Both the position numbers and the translations under genes were made by a program. Below the pieces are notes generated by a model that was not told the origin of the DNA, did no database searches, and saw only the letters and a program-made list of their open reading frames with translations. A DNA stretch of 64,000 bases from Icerya purchasi (Eukaryota; Arthropoda; Insecta; Hemiptera; Monophlebidae): positions 517,224,815 through 517,288,814 of the forward strand of contig CM077115.1 of the NCBI GenBank assembly GCA_039619475.1, read 5' to 3'. This document shows positions 23,601 to 35,355 of the stretch, piece by piece. Numbering within the stretch: position 1 is the first letter of the stretch; the number at the start of each line of letters is the position of its first letter.

Positions 23601-26090
23601 TTCGAAGATGGTGGTTAGCCTAAGCCGTGTGTAATCAAGGTTTTCGAAGAATTTTAAGCAGATCGTTTTGTCGGAAATGCGATTATACATCGTTAGAATG
23701 CGGAGCAATATTCGCTCTTCTTTTTTATACAATAATCTCCTTCTGGCGTTCTATTTCATTTACTGCCCCCGTTCGATTATCTGGCAGGAGAGTGAAATTA
23801 GAAAAAAAAAAAAGAAAAAACGCAACTAAAAACCGCCAGTTTAATTCGGATCGAGATTGCGGGGAAAAACCAAAACAATTAGTGTAGTGCGAGACGGAAG
23901 TATGGAAACCCTACTGACTAAAACGAAGTATGATTTAGCGGTTTCGGGTAATTGCAAATTTGAAGCACGGTGTTAACTTTTTTTTCGCATATATATGTAT
24001 ATGTATATATCGAGAAGGGAAAAAAAAACGTCGAAATAAAAAAGGTGAGGGGAGGTGACGGACGGACGGACGGGTGGAAAAAGGCGTTCGGGAACGGGAA
24101 GATGAAAAACAAAAAATTGGCGCAAATATTGATAGCTTCGGACGGAGCGGCAGCTGATTAAAGTAAGACGGGGTGGCTTAGTTTCGGGGGAAAGAAGTGG
24201 CGACAGCGAGTGCGGATGGGGATTAGAACAAGGCATTTTATAAATAGCTGATGGCGGCAATGGTTGTTCGAGAACAGAGCTTCTGCGGCCGATATGTTTT
24301 CCGTCTCGCTTCATCCGCTGTCCAGACGCCGCGGTTATTGCGCCGCGGTAGCAATTGCCAATTGTCAACAACAAGCCTTGATAATTTAAACGGTCGACCT
24401 GCCGTTCCAAATGAAAATCATCGCGGAGCAGCGACTTGCTGTGGAGCAACGCGCGCTCCAAAAGTAACAGGGCCCGATTGTGTGATTGTGTCGGCGCGGC
24501 CATCTCTAACAGTGTGCCTGTGTGATTAACGGGATAAAGAACGGTTTTATGAGCAAGACGAAATTGCAAAGGTCGATCGGATGCCGTTTGCCGGTTTCCG
24601 ACTCTGCTTGCACACAGTTCCAGCCTAGTTCACTCCAGCGGCTTGTTAATGTTTTAATGTGTTCTCCGCCCGCCGCGCGACGGAAAATAGAACAATCGGC
24701 TTTTCCATCTGATTTTCTGTCGCCTCCGCCGCGAACAATTTCCAGCGTCTCGCTCGGGGCAGCCATCTATCAGTTGACAACACACGTAAACTGTAACGGA
24801 ACGGCACCCAATTCTCTTGTCCGGAACTTCTGGCTAAGTTTCTTCTCGGTCCGACCAACTAGCGAGCGGCGATAATAAAATCCGTTAACGGTTGCGCCGT
24901 TTGTCGTTGCGCTTCCGTGTGCACCTTGCACCTTGCTTTTTCCCGCCAAATCATAGAACAAATAAAAATTAACACGCAGCTCCTTAATACCATCCCTCTT
25001 ACGGCGTACCGGTGTTTTCCCGCGCTACCGTACTACCCGTAATTGTACAACAAGCCGCACACTTTATTTTCCCCGATTTTTCGAAAAACTTTCCCGGTCC
25101 GCTCGACATCGGCCAGATTAAATTTTCGCAATAAAACCGATTTCTTATGTTAAACCGAGATTTTCGCTGGCTTTTTTTCGAACGGGTTTCCCCGCATTCT
25201 TTTCTTTTTCCCTTCCGATTTCATTGCAATTTCCCGCGCGCACAACTCGGAACGCGCTTCTAAACAGCAACCGATCGGGAAACGTACTTTGGAGAAGACA
25301 TTAGGAGAAATACCACTGAGCGAAGTATATGAGCTTTGAGCAATGTGTTCGCTCTACCGGGTAGCCGCCACTTTACTATGCGCTTCCGGCAGTAGGCAAC
25401 ACAAAGTAGACACACTCGGTTAAACCGGTTTCGAAAACATCGCGGAAAATGATCGAATATCGAAATTTCGGCTAAACATATTCGACGGAGAATTTCCCGA
25501 AAGCGCAAAGATAAATGTAGAATGTCGGTCAGGAGTGAAATAGCTAGTACATAAATCAATCTGCTTGTTTATCCGCAAAATTCCTTTTATTGAATATCAC
25601 GGAACATTTAAATAAGTAAAATAATAGCAACTTCAGTTCCTACAATTAGTGTAATTAAAGTTGTTGTCAACGCAGAGGCACTGCGGCTACTTCGGGAATA
25701 AAACATTTACTGGCAGTGTGTGTGTGTCAGTAGGGGACTACCATGACTCCTAGCAGATTTTGCAAATAAATGAGAACTTTTGTATCACAACGAGAAAAAA
25801 TTGTAAGATTTTGTCCGTTGAATTAAAAAAAGGAACTTAATGAAACTTTTTTTCCTCATTTAAAATTTATAATATCTATATATATATATATATATATTAT
25901 TATATAAAATCATTTTTTTCGGTGATTTTTTTTTTTTACTATCTACTCGCTTGCCGTGTGTATAACGGGGTCATTACGGCGAGTATAACCCAAAAAAGGT
26001 TATTTATGTTGAGGAAAGATAGTACTGTTTGCACCTGTTCTATCGGCCAAGAGAATAGCGGTTCGGCCTTATTTCTCCTTAAACGTTTAC
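20691..26090. other. Non-coding DNA with a GC-rich island (about 24040-25260)
   Basis: The left part is AT-rich. From about 24040 to 25260 the sequence becomes markedly richer in G, C and CpG and lacks recognisable mobile-element pieces. Open frames of up to 198 codons exist here on both strands, but they overlap one another, lack domains and are expected by chance where stop codons are rarer. The island is a reasonable candidate for a promoter or enhancer. That is inferred from composition alone. Confidence 0.45.
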
Positions 26091-26100
26091 ATTGTTTCAG

Positions 26101-26215
26101 GATGTGGTCGACAGAAGGTGCACACCACTACTGCACTGCAAAATGTACATGGCGGAGGGGCTCGTTGAAGAATATGACTATGGGATACGGATGTGTATGT
26201 CTCAGTTTCAACCTA
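26101..26215 (+). CDS. Possible exon, product not recognised
   Basis: A good acceptor context (pyrimidine-rich, ...ACATTGTTTCAG) precedes 26101, and a consensus donor A|GTAAGA follows 26215. The segment between has more balanced composition than its surroundings. In the frame starting at 26101 it reads DVVDRRCTPLLHCKMYMAEG then LVEEYDYGIRMCMSQFQP, without stops. The same frame continues past the donor to 26286, so it could also be part of a longer unspliced piece. A second frame is open over the same bases (25922-26272), which weakens the coding argument. I do not recognise the family. It could be an exon of a nested gene, an alternative upstream exon, or a relic of a mobile element. Confidence 0.25.
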
Positions 26216-26410
26216 GTAAGAACGGAGAATTCTTTTTTGGACATTTGGATCGGTGTGGCCACCAAGGTTTAGTGTTTAGTTTTTGATATTCTCCTTAGAA
26301 AGGTTACTCTATTCTTGTTGAGGATGAAATGGAATGTTCTTTCATACTTCTACGTAGGAAGGAAACTCTATTTCTGGAGATGAAGCACTAAATGGTATAA
26401 GACGGTGACT

Positions 26411-26458
26411 TCCCATTTCGCCTAATTCCCATTTCGCCTAATTTCCATTTCGCCTAAA
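26411..26458. repeat. Three tandem 16-bp repeats
   Basis: The unit TCCCATTTCGCCTAAT occurs twice exactly (26411-26442) and a third time with changes (26443-26458). A reverse-complement version, AGGCGAAATGG, occurs at 27491-27501, about 1.05 kb to the right. This may mark inverted ends of an element, or be coincidental sharing with the LINE fragment there. Confidence 0.7.
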
Positions 26459-27424
26459 TTTAAGGTTTCGGTTACTCAGGTAATAAAAACCAAATCAGAC
26501 AAACATCCGAATGATTTCGTGTTGGCAACAACACGCCATCATTGTCGAATTTTAAACAGACTAAACTCATCATTATTTTTGCTATTCGATTCCGCTATTA
26601 AAGTTTTTTTTCTTTCCGAAAAGCAACAAAAACGTTCACATGAAAATCAGAAGTGAAAAAAAACCTTCAATTTTACAAATCTAAAATGTCTTAATTCAAT
26701 AAATTGCCAAAGGATTACGATTTAACATTAAAAAAATAAGGAAAAAGAAAGAGAATATAAAAAGACGCTATTAAATTAACCAAAAATATTTTTTATAATA
26801 TACTCTTGACGTGCAAAACAAAAATTTATAGCAATTAAAATAAAAAAATAAATTTCTTAATGGATGACAATTTTTTTTTATTCTCTGTTGCCGAGAAATC
26901 TAATTGAATATCATTTTTCATTTAAAGTGTAATTTGCAATAAATATTTCAATATACAAATATTAGATATATGTATTATTTAACTGCTCGATTTGTTTTTA
27001 TAAATGATACATCCATTACTACATATATTAGACTGACTGAAAATTTTTGTTTTATTCACAAGCGACAACTTATAATATTCAAGATAGAAGAATAGAGTTT
27101 CCTTCGGAATACACGCATAAGACCCAAGCCAGAACAAATTACGACTTCATAGCGTGTTAGTATGCGGTAATTTTCCGTATACCGAAACGGATTTGGCATT
27201 TCTTACGACCTTTAATGACGCTGTCCTCCGAGCTACAAAAACAACAATAAAATTTTGGGTAACTATCATTCAATTTGTCGGGTGGTCTCGGCAGCGGGCA
27301 AACGTCGGGCTTTGTTTATCAAAGATGCTTTCTCGGTTAAAAAATCGAGGGATCCCCCGCTGCGTCGTCAGGGTAATCTTTTTTTCTGCCTACCAAACGT
27401 GACCGTGTTGCCAAGTTGATTTTT
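26459..27424. other. AT-rich non-coding DNA, no gene seen
   Basis: Lies between the tandem repeat and the LINE fragment. No exon or complete element was recognised. Confidence 0.5.
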
Positions 27425-27428
27425 TCAA

Positions 27429-27429
<1 letters not shown>

Positions 27430-27462
<33 letters not shown>
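27430..27462. repeat. (TTA)n microsatellite
   Basis: Eleven trinucleotide units immediately beside the LINE RNase H fragment. Confidence 0.9.
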
Positions 27463-27463
<1 letters not shown>

Positions 27464-27479
27464 TTTTTTTTTAGGGGTC

Positions 27480-27721
27480 ATTCCATTTTTAGGCGAAATG
27501 GTACCAGACCGCGGGGCAGACAACGTTGCCTTGGAAATCCGGTCGACACATTCGTTTCCGGGTATTCCAACATGTACAGGCACCCAAAGGAACCCTACTA
27601 ATAATTTGATGGTGCTATCGCAAAGTAATTCATAATGTTGTAGTTGAAGAAGTTTTACGATAAACAGTAGTTTTTTATTTAAATTTCTTATTACGAAAGA
27701 ATGATAGGAGGAAGAATGCAA
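27480..27721 (-). mobile_element. LINE RNase H fragment
   Basis: The minus-strand frame contains GFLWVPVHVGIPGNECVDRI, the WVPGHxGIxGNExAD signature of the RNase H domain in I/R1/jockey-type LINEs. Only this end of the domain is preserved. It abuts a (TTA)n microsatellite at 27430-27462. Confidence 0.8.
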
Positions 27722-30379
27722 ATTAGTGTCGAAAATTTAAGATGGAATTTTTTTTACACAGAGAAGTAAGATTAGAAAATTAAATTTTTCAAAGAAAGAA
27801 ATGACAGCAATCCGAGTCGTGTCCGCGTGACTGAGAACCGACGTAAATCGATTCCTGGGAGAACAAAGAAAAATCGGATGAAATAGACAAGATTCATAGA
27901 AACAGCCCTGGAATCTGACCGATTAAAGAAAAAACCGTTCGTCGGAAACATTATTTTGTGAACATTTTCTTTCGAATAATTCGAAAATACGTTTATTAAA
28001 AATAACAAAAAAAAATTCCGGGATACCGACTTTGGTATTTTATTGCACTAATCTACTAGCCCGGTGCTTGAGCGTTAACCTGCTACACTTTCCATTTTGC
28101 TGGTATATTTACCTTTCGAAGAATTGCGAATAAGCACCGGAAAAATAATTAAAAAATCGAAAAACAACAAATTTATTTGGAAATGCGGAAGAAGCGTCCT
28201 TTTTGGAATTTAATTCGCTACACTTGTCGGAAACAGGCTGAAGAACACACGAGTGGTAATGTGATTTGATTTATAGACATTTGTAAAATTACCGTTGTCC
28301 ATATTTCATAAACGTGACTGAAGCATAAACAAACGGTTCTCGTTCGGCAATATTTTTACCATCAGTGTATAGCGACATGCGACATGTTCGTATACAGTAT
28401 GATTTTTTTAGAATTAAGTTTACCAGCACAAGTAAAGCAAAACCAAGTGTGAATAACTGAGTGACGAATAATGTCCGAAAATCGGCAGTCGTCTACGACT
28501 CAAGCAGAAGCAGATGTTTTAAAGTCCACTCTACAAAAAGAACGGATTTTTTAAATTTCGTTATTTGTTTTGTCATTCAGCGGTTTCAGAATTATGCCTA
28601 ATAACTAATGCACCATATGGTATATAACGAATACTCGACTTAAACGAGATCTGCAAGTTCCGGAGATTGACCAGGTGATCGGAATCTATGAGAAAAAGCA
28701 CGAATACCGACAACCGTCCGAACATCACTGCGATCGAGCTCCTTAACATCGGGAACGATACGAGAAGGCTTAAGAGAATGAAGCCACACGAACTTGTGTG
28801 CCTAAGCAATTTATTAAAACTCTCATAACTAATTAGGCAATGGACAAAGTCAATTAAGTTTGGTTTTGGTTTTTTTTTCCTTTTATTTTATTTTTATTTT
28901 TACTATTAACAGTATTCGGGCAGTTCAATAATAAATAAAGAGTTTTAAAAAAAGAAAAGAAAAAATTTGTTTTGTATTACTTTTTTCGTCTTCTACCGGA
29001 TTCGTATTTTTTACGTATACTTCTTTTTTTGTTTAATTTTACTTTTTTTGCGAGAGGTATCGAGAGAAAGAGCAACTCGATAAATTCAATAGCAGTGACG
29101 ACGTAGTAGAGTTAAGTTGCTAATTGTAACGGGTCGGGGAGGAGATCCGAGAACAATCCGATGGATTAAGACGCGCTATTAATTTAACCGTTTAAGCCGA
29201 GAAAATCACTTCCAGTCTGCATATATAGTCGCAGAGAGCATTTCGTCGGGATTTCGCTTCTGCTTACGCAAATTTCACCTTTTCCATTAATTAATTAGTT
29301 ATCGCGCAGCCTATTTAACGGACCTTGTTAAATTAGAGTAATCTTCGTAAGAGAACGTTTTGCGGCTTTGCCGAGTGCCGCAAATGTGATTTTCTTTACA
29401 TCGACCAAATGATTTTGTTGGCGCGAACGAGATTGTCCCGTTTTCGAAAGAACATGTTCGCAAAATAATTTTCCGATGAAGGATTTTCTTTAATCGGTCA
29501 GATTCCGGTGCTGTCTCCGTGTACCGCGTGCATCTTGCTAAATTACTCGGTCGACCAGCCGCCAATCCGCGCTCTCTAATTTCACTCGAGCTAATTGTTG
29601 TTGGCCGACCATCTGAAAAATCCCCCCCCCCTTTCAGTCGCTCTCTTTTTATCACTCGCCCTCGCATCCCTTCTACCCCAGATCTAAGCACTAGCGCCCA
29701 CCGCGGCTTCTTCTTTATCTCTCTATCCGGATGTGCGGCTTTTTCTGTTTCCATTTTTTTCCCGCTCTTTTTAATAGTTGATTTAGTTGACCTTTTCGTA
29801 GACGCATTTCCCTCAATTAATTCTGCAGCTGTTAATTTCATTGGAAAAGTTGGTGGCTGCTTTTCTTCAGGACGCGCCACGGAGCAGCAGCAGGAAATGT
29901 AGGCGCCATCCATCCTTTTGTTTGCTTTGTTTACCGGGTTCGCGCATTGTTTCTCACTTGCTCTTTGTTCCATCGACACAATGCGATTATTTTACATTTA
30001 ACCGTTCGTTTTAATAAGCTCTATAAATTTTTCTCGCAAAAATAGAACGGCTCCTCGAAAAAAAGAACGGAATACAACCGGGGCCATTTAGAGCGGCAAA
30101 AAGGAAACGAACTAAACTTGCAAACGCGTAAAATTAAATTAATCAGAAAAGCCGGGAAAAAAATTTAATAATATCTGATTGTCCGTTTTTGAACAATGGC
30201 TTCTGTGCAGACATTCTCCCGAAATTATACTCCGGCAATTACCGCGATGCGACTTTTGTCCACGATATTGGACCATCTTTCGTTTCGTTCGTTCGCCCCA
30301 TGATCAGGTTAAATTAAAAAATTATATTCTCCAAATGAGATGGAGAATGAAAATGCTTTGCCTAATTTCATAATTGTTT
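27722..30379. other. Non-coding DNA with GC-richer stretch (about 29110-30130)
   Basis: A 222-codon minus-strand frame (29311-29979) and an opposing 127-codon frame overlap in the GC-richer part. Neither shows a domain. I see no mobile-element signature here. The rest is AT-rich. Confidence 0.45.
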
Positions 30380-31250
30380 GAAATTTATTCATTTTGCATT
30401 ATGGAGGAGTGGGAAAACAGAAGGGATGTATGCTATGAAGTTTTGTCAACACGACAGTGTGCATTGTAGTAATTGGTTCCGAGTGAGTTGTTCCAAACGT
30501 GTGTTTTTAATGATGGAAGACCACACACTATCGGGTCGAGTTACAAATCTGGAATAGCGATCGTATGTGAAAATTGAAAATTTTCCTGGTCGTTGGACTA
30601 CAGACGTTCATTCTGCATTTGAAGAAGTACACGTGGCAGTGAAACCGTGGGGACTCTGTATCAGTATTTCTCGCTGGGCAAAAAAATTTAAAGAAGGCTG
30701 CTGGTCGGTTGACGATGACTGGTCGTCCAAGAACTTCACGTGATAAGACACATCGCTGTAGTAGCAACATTGTTCGATGAAGATCATCGTATGATGAACG
30801 AAAAGATGAGGGTCATATATAGCTGGTATCGAAAACCAGTCGGCCACCAGCACCAAAAATCCGAAAATTGCGTTCATCACTGCCAAGGATTCTGTTCTCT
30901 TGTATGATAATGCACGCCCTCATACGATGAAATTCGAGAAATTTTTGTCGAATATGGCTACCCTATTTACGCCGGATATGGCTCCTTGTGATTATGACTT
31001 CCCCCCTGTTCTGCAAACTCAAGAGCCGATGCGAGCAATCCACTTTCTGGATTCAAGGGGCCTTAAATAGTGCTGTGACCCAACGAATTCGTGAACTAAA
31101 TTTCAAAGGCCTCCCCCCTAGAGGGCATCCAGAACCTGGGAACGTATTATTGAGGGGGGAGCGAGGCTGGTTATATCGAAAGATTATATAATATTTTTAT
31201 ATGACACTTTGTCAAATAGATTTTTCTTTTTTTGTTTTTTGTATGGACAC
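30380..31250 (+). pseudogene. Mariner-like transposase relic 1
   Basis: Pieces of a mariner/Tc1-type transposase appear in shifting + strand frames. Near 30700-30800, a TGRPRTSR linker is followed in another frame by HIAVVATLFDEDHRMMNEKM, resembling the second helix-turn-helix region. Near 30901-30927, LYDNARPHT contains the second catalytic Asp. Near 30966-31020, TPDMAPCDY contains the third. Finally LNSAVTQRIRELNFKG (about 31060-31107) belongs to the C-terminal part. Multiple frameshifts and stops show it is dead. The sequence GCGTTACTTTTGAAATGCCC just after it (31256-31275) could be a terminal inverted repeat; the matching left end was not found. Confidence 0.78.
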
Positions 31251-31734
31251 GTATGCGTTACTTTTGAAATGCCCTACGTATAAATATACATATTGTAACG
31301 TCTAGTGTTTGTTATTCAGCTAATCATTTGTTTTGTGTAGGGATGGCAACCACGATATCGAGCTCGTGGATTTATGTCAGAAAAATGATTACTTTTTATC
31401 TATGATTATTTACACGAGTGACCCGAACGGATTTTAAAACTGTGCATTAAGAAAGTTACACTCGCAGCAATTTTTATTGATCGGTCGACCACCGCTGAAA
31501 ATGACAATTACTAACAAATACCTATATACAACGAAAATAACAAATATAAGTAAGAATCGATATACGTTTGACTGTTTGTCGGCGGTGACGACTCAGGAAT
31601 GATGAACGGTCACGAATGAGTGGGCTGGCGATGAGTCCTTTTCCGATGGAACGAAACGCGAATTTCGGACAAATGGTCAATAAAATTTTACGAATCTTTA
31701 CATCATTAACTTTCGCGACGTGACCGGAGTTTAT

Positions 31735-32235
31735 TTAAACCGATCTGACGGGCGAATTAACGATTGCGCGCTGCAGAGGTTGTCTTTGATCCTCATCAAA
31801 ATTTTGATTTGACGTCGCAACTGCTTTACGAAACCATTCTCTATTAAGCATTCGCGTTTCAGTAACGGATCCATTGATTTCACATCCTTTTCACACTCAT
31901 CGAACCATGCAGGCTTTATTTTCTTCACGAATTCACAAATTCTCTTAGTTAGCCTGTCCTCCTGCATTCTGGTAATATGCCCGTGCAAAATAATAATCTT
32001 CTTTTCCTTATTGATATGGACAATGTGGTTCAATCTTGCTATATAGTTTTTATCGTTCGAAACCCATTTAAACGGTCCGTCATTCCCCATTTAGCTCCTA
32101 GAATCTTTCCCAAGATTATATGTACACGAAAACTACCCTCTTTTTTTATACAGATTGCATTATTCGTTTTTAAAGCCTTTTCGACAATAAAAAAAAATCT
32201 TTTTAAGCCAGAAATATTATTAAAAATTATCATTT
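31735..32235 (-). mobile_element. LINE reverse-transcriptase C-terminal fragment
   Basis: On the minus strand the frame starting near 32090 reads through WVSNDKNYIARLNHIVHINK and ILHGHITRMQEDRLTKRICEFVKK. This matches the segment after the reverse-transcriptase domain in many arthropod LINEs, where (Y/F)GHxxRM is a standard motif. Just upstream, in another frame, IILGKILGAKWG matches the (I/L)LGP block that precedes it, so a frameshift lies near 32090. This does not look like the R1-type tails elsewhere in the window; an RTE- or jockey-like family is more likely. Confidence 0.72.
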
Positions 32236-32742
32236 GTGTATAACTGTATTGTACATTTGAGAATTAGCATCACATATAAATCCGTTTTTAGCCCGGCTTT
32301 AGGTAATAAATATATTTCATCACGATACCGAGAGATATTAATCTCTATTTTTAATTATTTTATGTTTTACAACATGCTGTGTAAATAAGCGAATTATTGC
32401 AAATAAACGCTAAAAATACGATGGTCGCTAGAATTTCTTCGCGATAATATATGATCTAATCGATTTACCGAAAACTCCTAAAAACCGGCAATTCGTGAAT
32501 TCCATCAAAATCATTAAAGGAAATTCCAAGAATATCGTTAAATATTGATACAAATCACGGTGTATCTTTTATTAAATAAGTGATGAAAGAACTATAGAGC
32601 ATACTGTTTTTAGTTTAATAAAAATATCACTTCGTTGTTCGCTATACGTGTGGTCGTGAGAAGACATTCGCGATTTACGTCGAACAACGTCGATAACGGA
32701 TAGCCGAAGTGAACGAGAGTGGTGAAATATACCCGTCAGTTC

Positions 32743-33422
32743 CAGTGGCGCATCCACGTGAGGGGTGGGGGATAGAGGACATCCACTCCCAAAGAACCAA
32801 AGCCCCTATGAAAAACATTTCTATTATAACAGAGAAACTTAATTTATGCTATAAAAGATTTGTTTGAATTTTACACCTAGGGATTTTAATAATTGATATT
32901 TAATACTGTTTTTACTAGTAAAACTATTAATGTTATACGTTTTTGTTCTATTTTAAATGTAATTATCATCGATCTTCTTTTGTCTTTTTTATTTATTTTT
33001 AATTTTTATTTTGTAATTTTAATTAAAAATATAGTCAATGAGATATGTATTTAAACTTGCTCACGAACAAAGAAAATTCGAATCGGATTACTAACACAAA
33101 TTAAAAATGAAGTCTAGCAAAAATACTTTCTTTCTTATTATTTCTAAACTACCACCTTTTAGGTATAATTTTATAATTTCGTTTTATTTTTTTCATAACT
33201 AAAAATAAAACAAAAGTTAAATTAAAAATGGTAGCAATTATGTATTTTGAAAACATTTTTAAATTTCTATAAAATTTGATTTTCTTTATGAAACAAAGGG
33301 TATTTCTCAAATCTATTGCTTACCGTAGAAGATTTTACGTGATTATACAATTCCCCCCCATAATGTCCTTCTTATAATGCCCCCCTCACCAAAAAAAAAA
33401 TGTCCTTCTGGATCTGCCCCTG
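32743..33422. mobile_element. hAT-like non-autonomous element
   Basis: The left end reads CAGTGGCGCATCCACG and the right end, in reverse complement, CAGGGGCAGATCCAGA, an imperfect inverted repeat typical of hAT termini. A 7-bp direct repeat TCAGTTC flanks it; the left copy extends to GTCAGTTC (32735-32742), so one base may have been lost at the right (33423-33429). The 680-bp interior is extremely AT-rich and non-coding. Confidence 0.7.
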
Positions 33423-33429
33423 TCAGTTC

Positions 33430-33587
33430 TGCTGTTTTATTAAGATTTTAAATTAATTTTACTGGCTAGCAATTTTGAAACACGTAGCGTAATGTATTAG
33501 TCGGTACATTTTAGTCTAAATCCATCTTACGACTCGTAATAACGTAGTTTATATGTAAAAATACGAATTCTCATCTATATCTATATA

Positions 33588-33634
<47 letters not shown>

Positions 33635-33859
33635 ATAATTTTAATTTGCGTTATTTGTTGGACTTCATAAATCTTTTTGGATAAATAATTATACTTCATT
33701 ACAACCGTTCAGTATTTAAATAAGTAAATAAATAATCGTTTTCGAGAATTTCTCACGGAGAAGAACATTCGATTTGTTAAAGAAAAAAAAATATCATCGA
33801 GCTATCTTATTAGCTCTGGCGCCCTGGCATTTTATTAGATTAACGGAACACAATGGCGT
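33430..33859. other. Non-coding spacer with TA/TG microsatellite
   Basis: Contains a compound (TA)n(TG)n tract (about 33575-33635). No exon was recognised. Confidence 0.6.
33575..33635. repeat. Compound (TA)n(TG)n microsatellite
   Basis: TA repeats with a few CTATAT units at the left, passing into pure TG at 33621-33634. Confidence 0.9.
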
Positions 33860-34913
33860 ATTGAGCAGGAACCCTGAAGTCGAAGTATAGCTGAAACGTT
33901 GCCTTAGAACAGGGACCCGATTCATCCACTAGAATAACAAGTAATTTCAAAGAGACTGGATGGTCGGGAGACGGTCGAAGACATGCCTCGCTCTGGACGG
34001 CCTTCAACGAGTGTGACCGATGATAACGTCGATAAAATCAAGGAAATCGTTGCTGAAAATTGTCATGTGAGCTTGAGAGAGATGGCTCATGGATTGGGCA
34101 TGTCACACGAGAGCGTACGTACGATTGTGCACGAAAAATTGGGTATGCAACGCGTTGCGGCTCGGCTTGTTCCGAAAGACCTGAATTTCTTTCAAAAAAA
34201 GTACCGAGAACAGGTAGCTGCAGACATGCTGGATCGAGCCAATTTGGATCCTACCTTCTTGGAAAAGATAATTACTGGTGACGAGACATGGGTGTACGAG
34301 TACGACACGCTTACGAACCAGCAATCGTCCGAATGGCGGCCAATTGGCGCGCCAAAGCCGATCGAAAGTGAAGATCATGTTGATTGTTTTCTTCGATATT
34401 CGAGGCGTGGTACACTATGAATATGTGCCAGGCGGACAGACAGTCACCAAAGAGTTTTACTTAAGTGTTTTGAGACGTTTGAGAGAGGCTATCCGTCGTA
34501 AACGTAACGATTTGTGGGTTGACAATTCTTGGATTCTCCATCACGATAATGCGCCGTCTCACAAAGCCATAATTGTGAATGAGTTTTTGGCCAAACACTC
34601 GGTAAATATCATCGAACAACCACCGTATTCACCAGATTTAGCACCCTGCGACTTCTTCCTATTCTCAAAACTCAAATTTCCGCTACGGGGAATGCGCTTC
34701 GAATCGATTGATGACATCAAGACGAATGCGACGCGAGAGCTAAAGGCCATCCCGGAAACCGCCTATCAGAAGTGCTTTGCCGAGTGGAAAAAGCGTTGGC
34801 ATATGTGCATCGCTTCGAATGGATGTTATTTTGAAGGTGACAAAATAAATTTGGATGAAAATTAAAAATTGTTCGTTTTATTTAATAATTCCCGATACTT
34901 TCTTGACAGGGTG
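33860..34913 (+). mobile_element. Mariner transposon copy, 5' end lost or decayed
   Basis: It contains the frameshifted transposase gene 33953-34865. After the stop codon the sequence runs to GATACTTTCTTGACAGGGTG, a plausible 3' terminal inverted repeat, followed by TA at 34914-34915 as expected for mariner insertion. No matching inverted repeat was found upstream within a few hundred bases, so the left end is truncated or diverged. The left boundary is a guess based on faint N-terminal similarity near 33890. Confidence 0.7.
33953..34865 (+). pseudogene. Mariner transposase, frameshifted (relic 2)
   Basis: This transposase would cut and paste a mariner element at TA sites. The first frame (from about 33953; ATG at 33983) carries the linker PRSGRPSTSV, helix-turn-helix residues SLREMAHGLGMSHESVRTIV and the first catalytic Asp in ITGDETWVYEYD. 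The second frame (34278-34865) carries QSRSKVKIMLIVFFD, the second Asp in HHDNAPSH, the third in SPDLAPCDFFLFSKLK, and the C-terminal block YFEGDKINLDEN. Exactly 34 residues separate the last two Asp, i.e. the D34D mariner signature. The frames join near 34360 at GAPKP/RQSRSK, where a short deletion removed about four residues and shifted frame. The first helix-turn-helix domain is scrambled upstream. It is probably inactive but relatively young compared with other elements here. Confidence 0.93.
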
Positions 34914-34915
34914 TA

Positions 34916-35323
34916 TATGCAATTTTTGCTCATTTTATATGATATTATATGTGAACTCTGTAACTTTCAACGTCAGCGTAACTGGAAGTTATGTTATGCA
35001 TATAATTGTATAGATAAAGTGGTTTTGGTCGGTTGTCTCCTGCGATGGTCTCTGTTGTCCGTCATCTGTAATGGTACACTAGATTGACGACGATTCGAAA
35101 CAGTTGCTAGTTGCTGTTATATAACCTAGCATTTTGTTCGGGTAGGACTGGTTCGTATGCCGATTCTGTAAAGGATGTAGGAAAATTCCTTTCGGGCTGA
35201 TTTATAGTGGGCAAGCAAGTCGGCTACCGTGATTAGTTAAGCGGTGGTGTACGTTTGGGTAGGGCTTGTTGAAAGTATACAAAAATTTTACAATGTACAT
35301 AGTCAAATAGTCAAGCCCCCACC

Positions 35324-35355
<32 letters not shown>

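Noticed and set aside
23973..24569. 198-codon minus-strand frame
   Set aside because: Ends in a run of Tyr/Ile from a TATA repeat, overlaps several frames on both strands in the GC-rich island, and shows no family motif.
26411..26458. CRISPR-like short repeat array
   Set aside because: Only three directly adjacent 16-bp units without spacers, in a eukaryotic genome.
29311..29979. Longest open frame in the window (222 codons, minus strand)
   Set aside because: No recognisable domain. An opposing 127-codon frame overlaps it, composition is low in structure, and the region is GC-richer so stops are rarer by chance.
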